From positions 45,378 to 109,377 of the forward strand of contig JADKGB010000013.1 in assembly GCA_016717225.1 (NCBI GenBank): a stretch of DNA of 64,000 bases, in the 5' to 3' direction. The notes below the pieces were generated by a model. The model was given only the letters and a program-made list of their open reading frames with translations, ran no database searches and was not told where the DNA came from. Shown here piece by piece: positions 1 through 10,400 of this stretch. Numbering within the stretch: position 1 is the first letter of the stretch; every line of letters begins with the position of its first letter. This DNA is from Flavobacteriales bacterium (lineage in GTDB: Bacteria; Bacteroidota; Bacteroidia; Flavobacteriales_F; PHOS-HE28). The position numbers and the translations under genes are program-made.

Positions 1-552
1 GCCTTTCTCGTATTTGTAGGTGCTTCCACCGCGATGTCCTGGGCCTGCGTACCACTGAGAGCTCACCATTTGCCGATCATGGTCGAACATGGGTTGCTGG
101 ATGCTATCGAGCATGCGCGACGATGTGAATTGGTTCGTTGCGGCATCCCACAACCAATAGCGGTGCTCGGCGTTCGTAAGGTCCGCCGCTGCTTCCATGA
201 TGCTGATGTCCTTGCTGCCGTTGAAGTCGTAGTCCAGCAGTTGCACCGCAGGGAATTGGCCATCAGGCATCGGGCAAGGGCAGGTCATGTTCTCGATCGC
301 CAACCGTTGGAACGGTTCCTTGGCTCCTTTGGCACTTACCGAGATCGCATCAACGGAGCATTGCACACCCATGCTCATATGCATGTGTGTGCTCACGAGG
401 AAGCGGATGTCCCGAAGGCTGTCGGTGAACAGGTAGCTTTCTTGTTTTGGTTTCTGTTCCGCAGCTGCAGCAGATGGGATATCCGCAGCCGCTTGTGGCA
501 CTGAGCTTCCTATGCACGCGAACAGGAGCAGAACCGGAAATAGACGGAGCAT
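1..552 (-). CDS. Secreted protein with VCBS/XAC2610-like motif (3' end outside window)
   Basis: An open frame of 184 codons starts at the ATG at 552-550 and runs off the left edge without a stop. The N-terminus (MLRLFPVLLLFACIGSS) is a signal peptide, possibly a lipoprotein signal. The middle contains a TCPCPMPDG segment. Near residue 100 there is a DYDFNGSKDIS motif followed by RYWLWD, which resembles the calcium-loop-like D-x-D-x-N-G-x-x-D repeats of VCBS/FG-GAP and XAC2610-type proteins. It is probably exported to the periplasm or cell surface; the function is unknown. It lies downstream of lolA, separated by a strong terminator, so it is probably transcribed on its own. Confidence in the gene is good; confidence in the family is moderate. 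Confidence 0.7.
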   Translation of the reverse strand, partial: MLRLFPVLLLFACIGSSVPQAAADIPSAAAAEQKPKQESYLFTDSLRDIRFLVSTHMHMSMGVQCSVDAISVSAKGAKEPFQRLAIENMTCPCPMPDGQFPAVQLLDYDFNGSKDISIMEAAADLTNAEHRYWLWDAATNQFTSSRMLDSIQQPMFDHDRQMVSSQWYAGPGHRGGSTYKYEKG

Positions 553-580
553 CGGAGCGATCGTTTGAGTTGCAAAAGAA

Positions 581-606
581 GCAGGGCTTCCAATTGGAAG
601 CCCTGC
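581..606 (-). terminator. Rho-independent terminator after lolA
   Basis: Perfect 11-bp stem (gcagggcttcc / ggaagccctgc) with an AATT loop, followed on the minus strand by TTCTTTT. It lies 23 bases after the lolA stop and before the start of the next minus-strand gene. Confidence 0.85.
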
Positions 607-628
607 TTTCGGTCAATTTCGGGAAGGA

Positions 629-1277
629 TCAGCGTACATCGTTGATCTCTACTCCGGGGAACTTGGCCTTGTCGAACGTGAACACACTCTCGTACAGGTC
701 CACGTTGGGGCTGAATTTCTTGAGCATGTATGTCACTTCGTTGCCCTCTTTGTAAAGCACCTTCACCAGCTTGGGTTCCATTTTCGCTTTGTCCACGGAT
801 AGGATCACGGTGTGATAGGGCTTCTTACCAGGTTCCAGAGGGAACAACTTGAGCACTTGCACAACAGTGCCGTCGGCTTCCTTTTTCTTCAACGAACGTG
901 CTTTTGAATCCCTGCTCATAAATGCTGAAGATCTTTGTGGGGTCCAGTTCCTTGTCCATATCCGCTGGGTCGCTGATGGTTACCTCGTTGCTCTTCTTGC
1001 TGTAAGTCCAAATGGCCTTGCCGTCGTTCACAACGGTGTTGTCCGTAAGCGTGAGGCGGAAGAGTTTGCCTTTCACTTTCACGTTACCGTCCTGCTTCAC
1101 GTTCAATTTGCCCGCGGTGTTGATCAGCGTGCTGCTGAAATCGGCTTCGAAACTGGTGTACGCGCGACTCTTCGCGATCAACTTGTCGATGATGGCTTTG
1201 CTCTTGGGGTCGTCCTGTGCACGAACAGTGGCGGTTCCGAGTATCAATAGAGCGAGGATGAGAAGGGTCTTCTTCAT
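629..1277 (-). CDS. lolA: Outer-membrane lipoprotein carrier protein LolA (one frameshift)
   Basis: LolA is the periplasmic chaperone that carries lipoproteins from the LolCDE complex to the outer membrane. The start MKKTLLILALLILGTATVRAQ is a clear Sec signal peptide, followed by a LolA fold with the typical YTSFEADFSS, GKLFRLTLTDN and VNDGKAIWTYSKKSNEV segments. After about residue 130 the frame changes: FKSTFVEEK continues in another frame as EADGTVVQVLKLFPLEP and ends KFPGVEINDVR. The shift lies in the gaagaaaaaggaag run near 882-892 and looks like one extra base. The corrected length of about 215 residues is normal. A TAATTTCG box lies just upstream. In many Bacteroidota lolA follows ftsK; here the two are 18 kb apart. 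Confidence 0.88.
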
Positions 1278-1282
1278 GTGGG

Positions 1283-1290
1283 CGAAATTA
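1283..1290 (-). promoter_or_regulatory. Candidate Bacteroidota -7 box (TAATTTCG) for lolA
   Basis: TAATTTCG resembles the Bacteroidota sigma-A consensus TAnnTTTG. It ends only 5 bases before the lolA ATG, so the leader would be very short. Similar boxes sit just before the starts at 49354 and 51712. Confidence 0.35.
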
Positions 1291-1381
1291 GCCGACCGCT
1301 GATGGCAAGGGTTGTGCCGAATTGTACCAGGGCTTGAAAAGGTTGACCGGAGAAGTGGTTCAGGCCCTGCGGACTTTGTCT

Positions 1382-1918
1382 TCAGGCCTTGGTCCGTTTC
1401 TTCGGAGCGGCCTTGGAAGTGGATCTCGCGGCCGCTTTCTTCACCGGCTTCGGCTTCTTCCACGTCAACATGGTGCCTTTGCATTTGGGGGAACCGCACT
1501 TGCATTCCCACGCTTTCAATTCCGCGGCTGTGGGTGGCTCGCTCAACACGATACCGTAGTCGTAGATGATCTCTTCACCGGTCTTGATGTTCCGCTTGGC
1601 TTCGATGATCACTTTGTCTTTCGTGCGGTCTTTGCCTTTGGCTGTATGCACAAAAGCCACACCGTTCGGTTCGCATCCGGTGTTGATCCAGCGCGCATCG
1701 TTGCCATCCCGGTTGGCATCGATGACCCACTGCTTGTTCAGGATGAAAATGAACGTATGTCCGCTCTCGATATCGGAACTGTACCGCTCATCGGCCTCGG
1801 CATGCGTGATCAGCTTGCCTTTGTATTCCATGATATCCTCGCCTTTCTTGATATCCTCGAGGGCGAAGACGCCGTTACCGTGGATCTTCGATCGGCGCAT
1901 TACTACTTTGTTCTTCAT
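1382..1918 (-). CDS. SET-domain protein with post-SET cysteines and basic tail
   Basis: A protein of 178 residues; the ATG at 1918 (MKNKVVMRRSKIHGNGVFA) matches the usual N-terminus of short bacterial SET proteins. SET proteins transfer methyl groups from SAM to lysine. Visible motifs are the entry motif HGNGVFALEDIKKGE, the GEEIIYDYG motif that supplies the catalytic tyrosine region, and a CKCGSPKCKG post-SET zinc cluster. The central motif reads WINTGCEPN where NHSCxPN is usual, so the conserved His and Ser are replaced. The last 30 residues are rich in Lys, Ala and Pro, like a histone tail. The substrate cannot be told from sequence. It lies between lolA and a SpmA/B-like gene on the same strand. 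Confidence 0.82.
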   Translation of the reverse strand: MKNKVVMRRSKIHGNGVFALEDIKKGEDIMEYKGKLITHAEADERYSSDIESGHTFIFILNKQWVIDANRDGNDARWINTGCEPNGVAFVHTAKGKDRTKDKVIIEAKRNIKTGEEIIYDYGIVLSEPPTAAELKAWECKCGSPKCKGTMLTWKKPKPVKKAAARSTSKAAPKKRTKA

Positions 1919-2027
1919 GGGCTGGTTTGGGGCCGCGAAGTTGCATGAATGGAACCATAGATGCACGCGGATGCACACAAGTAATCCACGACCATGAACA
2001 TTCTTTTGCGGCGAGGAAAAGCGGCGC

Positions 2028-3453
2028 TCAGAAATACGCCGTACACACGATCACCGCGGTGATCACACAGATCAGGTCCACCAGTAACATTACCCCTAGC
2101 GTGTAACGGCTGTTCTTCACGTTCACACTTCCGAAGTAGAGCGCGACCACATAGAACGTTGTTTCTGCCGCGCCTTGGAAGAGGCACGAGAGCTGCCCGG
2201 TGAGGCTGTCCGGGCCATAGGTCTTCATCGCATCCAACATGAAGCCGCGTGATCCTCCTGCGCTGAACGGGCGCATAAGCGCGACCGGTATGGCATCGAT
2301 CACTTGCTTGTCCACGCCTACCAGTCCCATCGTCCACGAAATGCCGTCCATTACAATGGTCATCAATCCGCTGTTGCGGAAAATGCTGAGCGCCGCAAGC
2401 ATCGCGATCATGTAAGGCAGCACCCGAAGGCCCGTGGTGAAGCCATCCTTCGCGCCGTGGATGAACGAGTCGAACATGTTGGTGCCTTTCTCCGTGAAGT
2501 ATTTCTCGAAGAGGAACGCATAGCCCACGATCATTGCGATGATCGCCAGCAGCATGCCATTGCTCAGGTTATCGGTGAAGTGGAATTTCTGAACACCTGT
2601 GAGCTGCGTGATGTAGGTCATCAACCCGCCAATGATGCCGCTGATCAACAACACGAACAACATCACCGGTAGGTTGAACAGGTTGATCCGCTGGCGAAAG
2701 CCCACGATGAACAGCGCCGCTAACGTGCCTACGAACGACGTGACGCATCGGGATCATGATGTCCGCTGGATTCGCAGCGCCCTGTGCAGCACGATAGCCG
2801 ATGATGCTCGTGGGCAGCAGCGTGAGCCCGGCTGCATGCAAGCACAGGAACATGATCTGGCTGTTCGATGCTTTGTCTTTCGTGGCGTTGCTCTCTTGCA
2901 TGCTCTCCATCGCCTTCAAGCCGAACGGAGTGGCTGCGCTGTCCAGACCAAGGAAGTTCGCCGCGAAATTCAACGTCATGAAACCGTAGGCCGGGTGCTC
3001 ATGAGGCAGATCAGGAAAGATCCGGCGGAAGACAGGGGAGAGGAAGCGCGCGAGTTTTTCCATGGCGCGTGAGTCTACCAAGAGGTTCAACAGGCCGCAG
3101 AAGAACGTGAGGTAGCCGATCAACGGTAGCCACAGATCGGTGATCGTGCCGCGACAGGTCTGGAACAGCCCGTCGGCCGGTTGTTTGCCGATGTTCGCAC
3201 TTAGTACGCCGCCCTTGCTCAACTTGAAAAGCGTATCGCCGCGTTGAACACCATTCTCCCCAGCATTGCGCAATTCGATGAGGAAGGCTGTGCTGGCGAT
3301 CGTCATCGTATCGCGCTCCGCCACCACCAGGGCGTCGCCCTGCTTGCCGTTCACCATGCTGCCCAAGGTGTACTGCCGTCCAGTGAACAACATCACCAGG
3401 ATGTAGCCGATGCTGAGAAGAAGTATGAAGGTCCAGAAACGGCTGAGGGCCAT
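2028..3453 (-). CDS. Nucleoside-recognition (Gate) membrane protein, SpmA/SpmB-like fusion (one frameshift)
   Basis: A polytopic inner-membrane protein of about 474 residues. The start at 3453 (MALSRFWTFILLLSIGYI) is preferred to an upstream in-frame start, because that extension reads through a repeated intergenic sequence. The N-terminal half carries the SpmA-like Gate domain (LPLIGYLTFFCGLLNLL, FAANFLGLDSAATPFGLKAME), the C-terminal half the SpmB-like Gate domain (FVGTLAALFIVGFRQR onward, FSAGGSRGFMLDAM, CLFQGAAETTFYV). The frame breaks near 2742-2752: IMIPM is followed by VTSFVGTLAAL in another frame, consistent with one extra base. Bacteroidota usually carry SpmA and SpmB fused like this. 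The transport role is not well established for the family. Confidence 0.85.
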
Positions 3454-3505
3454 GTGTTGTTCGGTGGTTGGACAAAGCAGCAATGGAATGCGATCCATTC
3501 GTGCT

Positions 3506-3576
3506 CCATCCCCACTCGTGGCGAACAAACCGATGTGAAAGAGATGTCAGTGATGCGTCGGCGAGTGCGATCTTGG
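3506..3576. repeat. 71-bp direct repeat, copy A
   Basis: This sequence recurs 2,050 bases downstream at 5556-5626 in the same orientation with only a handful of mismatches. The core, cactcgtggcgaacaaacc, is identical in both. Copy A lies in the divergent gap between the SpmA/B-like gene and the serine hydrolase. Confidence 0.85.
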
Positions 3577-3616
3577 CGCCCCAAGCATCCCCACAGATCC
3601 CCGCAACATGCCCCTA

Positions 3617-5436
3617 ATGAAGAATGCGCTCTCCTGTTTCCTGATGATCGCATTGTTTGGTTCCTGTTCCGATCCCGGGCCGGCGGTGGTGGCGAAAGAC
3701 CCCATCCACGAAGTGGAAACCGGCCTTTGTTATCCCAACTACCTGGTAGGCGACTCCACTTGGACCATTGAGGAGCGCATGGCGCATTACGGTGTGCCCG
3801 GCATGAGTATCGCGGTGATCAAGGACAACAAGATCGCATGGATCAAGAGTTACGGTGTTGTGGACAAGGAGACCAAAGAGCCCGTTACGGACGCCACGCT
3901 CTTTCAGGCGGATCCATCAGCAAGCCGGTTTCCACATATGGCGCGTTGAAGCTGGCAGAGCTGGGCCTGATCGCATTGGATGCTGATGTGAACACGCAAT
4001 TGCATTCGTGGAAACTGCCGGAGAATGAGTTCACGCAGAAGCAGAAAGTAACCCCGAAGTTGTTGCTTGGCCATATGGCAGGCACCACTGTGCACGGCTT
4101 TCTCGGCTACAGCCCCGACCTGCCCGTGCCCTCGCTTGTGCAGGTTCTGAGCGGTGAAGCTCCTGCAAATTCGCCACCCATCGTTGTGGACAAGCTGCCA
4201 GGCGAGAGTTTCCGCTATTCCGGCGGCGGTTACTGCATCATCCAGCAATTGATGATCGATGCCAAGGGCGCGACTTTTCCCAGCATCATGGATGAATTGG
4301 TGCTGCGCCCGTTGGGAATGACCAAGAGCACATACGATCAACCCCTCACCGGTGAACACCTGAAAATGGCCGCCACAGGCTACGTGCCCGATGGATCCAT
4401 GACCAAAGGGAAGCGACATACGTATCCCGAAATGGCTGCGGCAGGATTGTGGACTACGGCCGAGGACCTCGCGCGCTATGTGATCGACGTTCAGCGTTCG
4501 TACAGCAGCGACAGTGGCGCTGTGATCTCCAAGGCTTCGGCCGCGATGATGCTGTCGCCGTACATGGAACCCTTTGCAGGCGTGGGCATGTTCCTGCGGA
4601 TGAACCAAGGTGAAACTTCTTTCGGACACGGAGGTTGGGATGAAGGTTTCTCGAGCGAATGCGTCGCATACCGCGACAAGGGCTACGGTGTGGTGGTCCT
4701 TACCAATGCCAACCAGCCGGACTTCATCAGTGAGGTGATCCGTTCCGTAGCGCGGGCTTATGCCTGGAAGGGATATGTACCCACGTACACGAAACTGGAA
4801 ATGGATCCCGCAGCGCTTGGAAGGGTAAGTGGGCGCTACCGCCTTTCAGGAAACTCCTTGACGACCATTTCACATTCAGGTGGCCGCTTGTTCCAGCAGG
4901 CCATGGGCGAGGAGCCGGTTGAAATGTTCCGGATATCGGATTCCACCTACATCAGTCGGGACGGCGACTTCCCTATCCAGTTCAAGGGATCACCAGCAGA
5001 TAGCACGATGATCATGGTGAGTTGGGATACCGAAAAATGGACTGCCGCGTCAAGCTACCCAAGGTTGCAGGAAAATGACCGCCTGCCGATCGAGATGGTC
5101 CTCTCCGGTGATGTGGAAGGGGCCCTCATCGCTTACCGAACACGCTTGGTTGCGGATCCCAAGGATCAGTCCATTTCCGAACAAGCGATCAACGATCTGG
5201 GCTACCAATTCCTCGGCAATGCAAAGATCGTGATGGCCAGGGATCTGTTCAACTTGAACAGGCAGCTATATCCCCAAAGTGCCAATACGAACGACAGTTA
5301 CGCCGAAGCCTGCCTGAAGAACGGAGAAAAGGATCTGGCGCTGACCTATTACAAAAAAGCCGTTGCCATGGACCCCACCAACAGCAACGCGGCGAGGGTG
5401 ATCAAGGAACTGGAGGGGAAGGAGGCTAATAAGTAG
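3617..5436 (+). CDS. Serine hydrolase (beta-lactamase/D-Ala-D-Ala carboxypeptidase fold) lipoprotein with TPR tail (one frameshift)
   Basis: Predicted periplasmic or surface lipoprotein of the serine beta-lactamase-like family, which acts on D-Ala peptides or other esters and amides. The start MKNALSCFLMIALFGSC gives a lipobox-like end; an in-frame ATG 9 bases upstream is also possible. A frameshift near 3909 (one base lost in gcgg) splits the catalytic motif; joined, it reads LFQAGSISKPV, the S-x-x-K motif. Further motifs are YSGGGYCI (Y-x-N-like) and FGHGGWDEGF (the H/K-x-G position). Residues from about 480 onward look like TPR helices (LTYYKKAVAMDPTNSNAARV). The gene is flanked by the 71-bp direct repeats. 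The true substrate is unknown. Confidence 0.85.
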
Positions 5437-5750
5437 CATTCCATCCCGAACGTTCCAGATAGGGAATGACCGCTATGGGACTCGAGCATCGTTGTCTGAC
5501 CACAACCAAGTTCACACGCTGCGGACCTTTCTTGTTTTGAGTAGCTGCCCGTATTCCATTCCCACTCGTGGCGAACAAACCAATGTGAAAGGGATGTCAG
5601 TGATGCGTCGGCGTGAGCGATCTTGGAGTTCCCGATTCAGCCGAACTCAACGGCGGGGTCCAGCGTTGAACGATCGCGCGAAAATGAAAAAATGTGAAAC
5701 CGGGATCATGCCCCGGAACAACCTGATAAGTTCGCCGCCGATTTAGAAAG
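5437..5750. other. Intergenic region holding repeat copy B
   Basis: Apart from repeat copy B at 5556-5626, no convincing coding sequence, RNA or terminator is visible here. A short open frame at 5492-5746 merely reads through the repeat and has no recognisable protein features. Confidence 0.5.
5556..5626. repeat. 71-bp direct repeat, copy B
   Basis: Second copy of the element at 3506-3576. The two copies bracket the serine hydrolase gene in direct orientation. It lies 124 bases before a small possible gene at 5751. Confidence 0.85.
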
Positions 5751-6074
5751 ATGCTCCATCCCGCGCCCAACAGAATATTGCATGTCATCGTAGCATGTGC
5801 GTTCTGGTTCGGATTACAGATGTGCTTTCCGCAGGTGCTTCATGCAGCGGATCTCCCTGGTACGTTGGAAGAGATCAGCTGTCGCTCCATGGACCCGGAA
5901 GATCAGAATGGGAACCCGTGTCTGGGCTTCGGGCATGACATCTGCCTTCCACAGGGACTAACGATCTGCGCATCTGTGTTGGTGAACGCGCCCTGCCGGT
6001 CCTTGGAAACCGCTCATGGCCGTGGAAGCTTGTCGCTTCTTGCTTTAGAGGGTATCCAGCCCTCAGCCCCTTGA
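5751..6074 (+). CDS. Possible small secreted protein, unknown
   Basis: A frame of 107 codons begins MLHPAPNRILHVIVACAFWF, a plausible signal peptide ending near VLHAADLP. The rest has several cysteines (EEISCRSMDPE, HDICLPQGLTICASV, NAPCRSLE) but no family I recognise. The C-terminal part is weak. No terminator or clear operon partner is visible. It could be a chance frame in a 900-base stretch that otherwise lacks genes. From 6075 to 6343 I see nothing definite. Confidence 0.28.
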   Translation: MLHPAPNRILHVIVACAFWFGLQMCFPQVLHAADLPGTLEEISCRSMDPEDQNGNPCLGFGHDICLPQGLTICASVLVNAPCRSLETAHGRGSLSLLALEGIQPSAP

Positions 6075-6343
6075 TCCGACCAGTCCCGGTCCGCTGACCG
6101 GATATGCGGCCTCGTTTCCAGAGCGGCCGTTCCCTGTGAACACAGGCTTTCCGTTTACCGCGTCTTTCATTCTTGGTGGCGACCGACCCAATGGGCATGG
6201 GGCCTCCGCTTCCCGATCACCGATCCATTCTTGGTATGTTCAACAGCAGTCCTTCCATCGATCTGAAGTCTTCCCCGAAACAGGACCATCCACAACACCG
6301 GACGCTCCGGAGCGTTGAGGGAAATGGCCGCCGACAACTGGCC

Positions 6344-7450
6344 ATGGACCTCCCGCGTTCGCGTTGGCCCGCGTGGTCGCTCCTTGTAAGTCTGTGCCTT
6401 ACGTTGTTGCTTGTCGGATGTGGTGCGCATGAGGAAGCCGTAGAAGTGGAGGACCCGAAGTATCCGGTCACCAGCCCGTTGCTCGCAGATACCATCGTTC
6501 AAAGCGACTACGTGTGCCAGATCCACTCTGTACAACACATCGAGTTGCGAGCGCTGGAGAAGGGCTACCTGCAGGACATGCTGGTGGATGAAGGGCAGAA
6601 GGTATCGGAGGGACAGCTCCTGTTCCGGATCCGGCCAGTGCTTTATCAGGCCGAAGTGCAAAGGGCGCAGGCTGAGGCCGAGTTCGCGGAGATCGAGTAC
6701 CGCAACACCAAGACCTTGGCGGACAGCAATGTGGTATCTCCCAACGAACTGGCGATGGCGCAGGCGCGCTACAACAAGGCCAAGGCTGAATTGGCCGCGG
6801 CCCAGGCTCACCTGGGATTCACCGAGATCCATGCACCGTTCAACGGCATCATCGGCAGATTCCATGTGCGGAAGGGTTCTTTGTTGGATGAGGGCGAACT
6901 GCTGACGGAGCTTTCGGACAACAGTTCCATGTGGGTCTACTTCAACGTGCCTGAAGCCGAATACCTGGAGTACAAGAAAAGATCCCTTGGCGGAAATGGT
7001 ACCAAGGTGAAGTTGAAGATGGCCAATGGCCAGCAATTCGACCAGCAAGGCGAGATCACCGCCATCGAATCCGATTTCAACAACACCACGGGCAACATCG
7101 CGTTCCGCGCCACATTCCTCAACCCGCAAGGATTGCTGAGGCATGGGGAGACCGGCAACATCCTGATGGACTCGGAGCTGAAAGGTGTACTGCTCGTACC
7201 ACAGAAGGCCACCTTCGAGGTGCTCGATCACCGGTACGTTTATGTGGTCGGTAAGGACAGCGTACTGCACACGACACGCGTGGAGATCGGCCCTGAACTG
7301 CAGCACCTGTTCGTGGTGAACAGCGGGTTGAAGCAGGACGATCGGTTCCTGTTGGAAGGCCTCCGCAAGGTGAAGGACAAGGACAAGGTGGACTTCGAGT
7401 TCACCCCGCCCGATTCGGTGATGACGCATCTGGACCTGTACGCCGAGTGA
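6344..7450 (+). CDS. RND efflux periplasmic adaptor (membrane fusion protein)
   Basis: AcrA/HlyD-type adaptor that links the inner-membrane pump to the TolC-like channel. I chose the ATG at 6344 (MDLPRSRWPAWSLL) because it gives a lipoprotein signal ending LLLVGCGAHEE; the open frame extends upstream to 6173. Domains in order are a barrel-sandwich half (IELRALEKGYLQDMLVDEG and a second half near VSEGQLLFRIRP), an alpha-hairpin (VQRAQAEAEFAEIEYR to AELAAAQAHLG), the second lipoyl half (TEIHAPFNGIIGRFHVRKG), a beta-barrel (MWVYFNVPEAEYLEY) and a membrane-proximal domain. It is 368 residues long, typical of the family, and lies 23 bases before the pump gene. The substrate cannot be read from sequence. 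Confidence 0.93.
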   Translation: MDLPRSRWPAWSLLVSLCLTLLLVGCGAHEEAVEVEDPKYPVTSPLLADTIVQSDYVCQIHSVQHIELRALEKGYLQDMLVDEGQKVSEGQLLFRIRPVLYQAEVQRAQAEAEFAEIEYRNTKTLADSNVVSPNELAMAQARYNKAKAELAAAQAHLGFTEIHAPFNGIIGRFHVRKGSLLDEGELLTELSDNSSMWVYFNVPEAEYLEYKKRSLGGNGTKVKLKMANGQQFDQQGEITAIESDFNNTTGNIAFRATFLNPQGLLRHGETGNILMDSELKGVLLVPQKATFEVLDHRYVYVVGKDSVLHTTRVEIGPELQHLFVVNSGLKQDDRFLLEGLRKVKDKDKVDFEFTPPDSVMTHLDLYAE

Positions 7451-7473
7451 TCGGACGGCTTAACACCTGAGAC

Positions 7474-10400
7474 ATGTTCAGAAACTTCATACAGCGGCCT
7501 GTATTGGCCATCGTCATCTCGGTGCTCATCCTGTTCGTGGGTGGGCTGGCGATCAAGCAATTGCCCACGGCGCAGTTCCCGGAGATCGCGCCCACTACGG
7601 TGAACATCTTCATCGCTTACCCGGGTGCCAGCGCGGACGTGCTTACCAAGTCCACGATCATCCAGCTGGAAACGGCGATCAACGGCGTGCAGGGTATGCG
7701 TTACCTCGCCTCGGACGCCACCAGCGCCGGTGAGGGCACCATCCGCGTGATCTTCGAACCGGGCACCGATCCCAATGAGGCCGTGGTGCGCGTGAAGACC
7801 CGCGTGGACCAGGTGATGCCCAACCTGCCGTTGCTCGTGCAGCGCGAGGGCGTGATCATCACCCCAGTGCAGCCCAGCATGCTCATGTACGTGAACCTCT
7901 ACGGCGACGGAAAGGACGCGGACGAGCTCTTCCTCTATAACTACGCGTTCACGCAACTGATCCCGGAGATCCAGCGGATCCCCGGTGTGGCGCAAGCGCA
8001 GATCCTCGGTAGCCGCAAGTACGCCATGCGCGTTTGGATGAAGCCCGATCGCATGCGGGCCTATAACATCTCCGCTCAGGAGATCATGACGGCCATGGAA
8101 GAACAGAGCCTGATCGCTAGGCCCGGCCGTCTGGGCCAGAGTTCGGGCATCGACGCACAATCCTTCGAGTACGTGCTCATCTACAAGGGCCAGTTCAACG
8201 AGCCCGAAGAGTACCGGAACATCATTATCCGCGCGAATGAGGAAGGGGAGATGATCCGCCTCCGCGACGTCGCGGATGTCGAGCTGGGCAGTGAGTTCTT
8301 CGACATCTATTCCAACTTGGACGGAAAGCCTTCCGCTTCCATCGTGTTGAAGCAGACGCTGGGCAGCAACGCCAGCGAGGTGATCGCGCAGGTGAAGGCC
8401 AAGCTGGGCGAACTCGCCAAGTTCATGCCCCCCAGCATCGACTACAAGGTGAGCTACGACGTGTCCACCTTCCTCGATGCCTCTATAGAGCAGGTGTTGC
8501 ACACGCTGCGCGATGCCTTCATCCTGGTAGCGTTGGTGGTCTTCCTCTTCTTGGGTGATTGGCGTTCCACGTTGATCCCGATCCTCGCCGTGCCCGTGTC
8601 GCTCATCGGGGCCTTCTTCGTGATGCAAATGTTCGGCCTGTCCATCAACCTGATCACGCTGTTCGCGCTGGTGCTGGCCATCGGTATCGTGGTGGACAAT
8701 GCCATCGTGGTGGTGGAAGCGGTGCACGCCAAGATGGAAGGGAACCATCATCTCACCCCGTACGCCGCGGTGAAGGAGGTGATGGGCGAGATCGGCGGTG
8801 CCATCATCGCCATCACGCTGGTGATGGTCTCGGTGTTCATCCCCATCTCCTTCATGACCGGCCCGGTGGGTGTGTTCTACCGCCAGTTCTCCATCACCAT
8901 GGCGGGCTCCATCATCATCTCCGCAGTCGTAGCGCTCACGCTCACACCCGTGCTCTGTGCCATGCTGATGAAGCCGCACCACGGCACGCACCGGAAGAAG
9001 TCGATCATGGACCGCTTCATCGATGCCTTCAACCGAGGCTTCGAGCGGATCACCGGCCGCTACGTGGCCATCCTGAACAGGATCGTGGTGCGGCGCCTGC
9101 TCACCTTCGGGTCGCTGGCCGTGTTCTGCGTGGCGATCTGGTTGACCAACCAGGTACTGCCGGCGGGCTTCATCCCCAGCGAGGACCAGGGCACCATTTA
9201 CGCCATCGTTCAGACGCCGCCCGGTTCCACATTGGAGACCACCAATGAAGTGGCGCGTGATCTCCAAAAGATCTGCAAGGAGATCCCCGAAGTGGAATCC
9301 GTCTCGTCGCTCGCGGGTTACGAGATCATGACCGAGGGCCGCGGATCGAACGCGGGCACCTGCCTCATTGATCTGAAGCCTTGGCACGAGCGCAAGAAGA
9401 ACGTGACCGAGGTGATGAAGGAGCTCGAGGAGAAGACCAAGGACCTGGGTGCGGTGATCGAGTACTTCGAACCACCCGCCGTTCCGGGCTTCGGCTCCTC
9501 AGCCGGGTTCTCCCTGCGCATGCTCGACAAAACGAACGGCACCGATTACCACGAGTTCGAGCGCGTGAACAATGAATTCATGGACGCGCTCCGTAAGAGG
9601 AAGGAACTCACCGGCCTGTTCACCTTTTACGCGGCCAACTTTCCGCAGTACGAAATGATCATCGACAATAAGCTGGCGATGCAGAAGGGCGTGTCCATCG
9701 GCAAGGCGGTGGAGAACCTGAACATCCTGATCGGCAGTACCTACGAACAAGGTTTCATCCGCTTCGGCCGATTCTTCAAGGTGTACGCCCAGGCAGCGCC
9801 GGAGTATCGCCGTTATCCCACGGACCTTACCGGCCTGTTCGTGAAGAACGAGGAGGGCGAGATGGTCCCGTATTCCTCTTTCATGCACTTCGAGAAGCGC
9901 CTCGGCCCGAACGAGATCACGCGCTACAACATGTACAATTCCTCCACCATCCGTGGTCTTTCCGTGGAAGGATACACCAGTGGCGACGCCATCAAGGCGA
10001 TCCAGGAAGTGGCCAAGGAGAACCTGCCCAGGGGCTACGATATCGCTTGGGAGGGCCTGTCCTACGATGAGGCCAAGCGCGGGAACGAGGCCATCTACAT
10101 CTTCATCGTCGTGCTCATCTTCGTGTACCTCGTGCTCGCCGCCCAGTACGAGAGCTTCGTGCTGCCGCTGGTGGTGATCCTTTCACTGCCGGTAGGCGTC
10201 CTCGGTTCGTTCCTGCTGCTGAAAGCGATGGGGCTGGCGAACGATGTGTACGCGCAGATCGGTATCATTATGCTCATCGGCCTGCTGGGCAAGAACGCGG
10301 TGCTGATCGTGGAGTTCGCTGTGCAGAAGCAGCGCGCGGGAGCCACGGTACTGGAGGCGGCCATCGAAGGGGCGAAGGCCCGGTTCCGCCCGATCCTCAT

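Noticed and set aside
2028..3453. Two separate genes, SpmA and SpmB
   Set aside because: The join is continuous in sequence after a one-base correction, and the fused form is common in Bacteroidota.
3506..5626. Insertion sequence or composite transposon
   Set aside because: The 71-bp direct repeats have no terminal inverted repeats or transposase between them; the enclosed gene is a hydrolase.
5492..5746. An 84-codon plus-strand gene
   Set aside because: It mainly reads through repeat copy B and has no protein features.
6167..7429. A 420-codon open frame on the minus strand
   Set aside because: Antisense to the efflux adaptor, which has clear family motifs on the plus strand.
7240..9387. 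A 715-codon open frame on the minus strand
   Set aside because: It is antisense to the RND adaptor and pump genes. Its translation is rich in His, Gly, Asp and Arg with no domain, as expected from the complement of a GC-rich gene.
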